Assembly: GCA_017431185.1 (NCBI GenBank)
Contig: JAFRLP010000079.1
Coordinates: forward strand, 1-7,462
From: Victivallales bacterium
GTDB lineage: Bacteria; Verrucomicrobiota; Lentisphaeria; Oligosphaerales; Oligosphaeraceae
Direction: 5' to 3'
DNA length: 7,462 nt
This document shows positions 6,726 to 7,462 of this stretch, piece by piece; within the stretch, counting starts at the first letter, position 1; each line of letters starts with the position of its first letter. The translations under genes and the position numbers were made by a program. The notes under the pieces are model-generated. The model saw only the letters and a list, made by a program, of their open reading frames with translations, searched no databases and was not told the origin of the DNA.

Positions 6726-7462
6726 ATGCACTCCATGAAAACCCGGCATCCAGAAAATCACGAAAGAGCGGAAGGCGCGCTTTGGCTCTCCGAGGTCCGC
6801 TACCAGGACCCACGTTCCCAAATCTACCTCGGAAGCCCCAACATCCTGCGCCTGCCGGACGGTGCGCTGCTCGCATGCCACGACTTCTTCGGGCCGCAGG
6901 CCTGCGACCGAAATGGGAACATACGCGGTCTTGTCGCCATCTACCGTTCCGAGGACAACGGCCAGACCTGGCAGCAGGTCAACCTGCTTTTCAATGCGTG
7001 CTGGGGCTCGCTGTTCCAGCACCGGAAGAGCGTCTATTTCCTCGGCAACCAGGGCGAATACGGGGCCATCGCCATCCGCCGCAGCGATGACGGGGGCTTC
7101 ACCTGGACTTATCCATACGACGAGAAGACGGGCCTGCTCTTTCCTGCGGGCGATGCGCGCACTCCCCCAAACTGGCAGTGCATCGGGCCAGTCTCCCACC
7201 ACAAAGGACGGTTCTTCGAGGACCTGGACGACCTGGTGATTCCGCCAGGCGAGTGGTGGGTTCCCAAATACTTCCAGGCATGCGTCATCAGCGCGCCTGA
7301 CGACTGCGACCTGCTCCACGCCTCCAACTGGATCATGAGCAATCACCTCCCCTTCGACTGCAGCCAGGTACCCGACCAAAGCCTGGTCACCCCGACATAC
7401 TCGGGCTGGCTGGAAAGCAGCATCGTCGATGAGCAGACAAAGGAAGAACTCCGCGCCATCGC
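6726..7462 (+). CDS. Sialidase-like BNR/Asp-box protein (partial, runs off right edge)
   Basis: The first 245 residues of a six-bladed beta-propeller type glycosidase. SPNILRLPDGALLACHDFF (about 37-55) resembles the segment around the sialidase RIP arginine, with Arg at the expected place before LPDG. Two Asp-box repeats (SxDxGxTW) follow: RSEDNGQTW (about 74-82) and RSDDGGFTW (about 118-126). Sialidases release terminal sialic acids, but this superfamily also includes proteins acting on other sugars, and the rest of the active site lies outside the window. The chosen ATG is one base after the DUF4838 stop; another in-frame ATG is at 6735. No Shine-Dalgarno sequence is evident, so translational coupling to the DUF4838 gene is likely. 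The N-terminus (MHSMKTRHPENHERAEGALW) has no signal peptide or membrane segment, so it appears cytoplasmic, unlike its secreted neighbour. That suggests it trims imported oligosaccharides, if it is an enzyme. Confidence 0.85.
   Translation, partial: MHSMKTRHPENHERAEGALWLSEVRYQDPRSQIYLGSPNILRLPDGALLACHDFFGPQACDRNGNIRGLVAIYRSEDNGQTWQQVNLLFNACWGSLFQHRKSVYFLGNQGEYGAIAIRRSDDGGFTWTYPYDEKTGLLFPAGDARTPPNWQCIGPVSHHKGRFFEDLDDLVIPPGEWWVPKYFQACVISAPDDCDLLHASNWIMSNHLPFDCSQVPDQSLVTPTYSGWLESSIVDEQTKEELRAI

Noticed and set aside
5861..6736. A 291-codon open frame on the minus strand under the DUF4838 gene
   Set aside because: It is long only because the DNA is GC-rich and codon-biased; its composition is atypical (Gly/Val/Asp runs) and no motif is visible.
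1..7462. CRISPR array, tRNA, rRNA or riboswitch
   Set aside because: No regularly spaced direct repeats, cloverleaf-like segment or conserved RNA motif was seen on either strand. Noncoding stretches are all under 200 nt except the disrupted prepilin.

Overview
The window most likely comes from a member of the Lentisphaerota (Victivallales-like). This rests on three things I recognise: a prepilin beginning [19 protein letters not shown] with a C-terminal H-X9-DG motif, an AraC regulator next to that prepilin and a secreted DUF4838 carbohydrate-active protein, and a moderately high G+C background. The assignment is inference, since no rRNA or other phylogenetic marker is present.

Left part, minus strand (1-2112). 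A probable two-gene housekeeping unit: asnS (asparaginyl-tRNA synthetase, complete, 465 aa), then after a 63-nt gap a PurF-like amidophosphoribosyltransferase that runs off the left edge. In the PurF-like protein the catalytic N-terminal cysteine is replaced by glycine, and other glutamine-site residues look lost. A sigma70-like promoter for asnS lies at 2084-2112.

Middle (2166-3300). A divergently transcribed AraC/XylS-family regulator (308 aa) has its own candidate promoter. It is followed by a 171-nt intergenic region. That region holds a weak terminator-like hairpin, a well-spaced promoter (TTGATA-17-TATATT) and a perfect 12-bp palindrome between the -35 and -10, which is a plausible operator.

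Right part, plus strand (3320-7462). Three genes in tight order, probably one operon: a type II/IV-like prepilin with an H-X9-DG domain, a secreted 834-aa DUF4838 protein, and a sialidase-like BNR/Asp-box protein that runs off the right edge. The regulator, prepilin and glycan-active proteins form a cassette that suggests regulated capture and degradation of a host or plant glycan.

The most striking feature is a palindromic AT-rich insertion of about 100 bp (3715-3816, 29% G+C by my count) inside the prepilin gene. It has 22-bp terminal inverted repeats with one mismatch and sits in a duplicated CTAG/TA, as expected of a non-autonomous IS630/Tc1-mariner-type MITE. It brings an in-frame stop. 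Conceptual removal of 96 nt rejoins both halves in one reading frame and restores a normal prepilin of about 258 aa, so the gene looks recently and perhaps reversibly broken.
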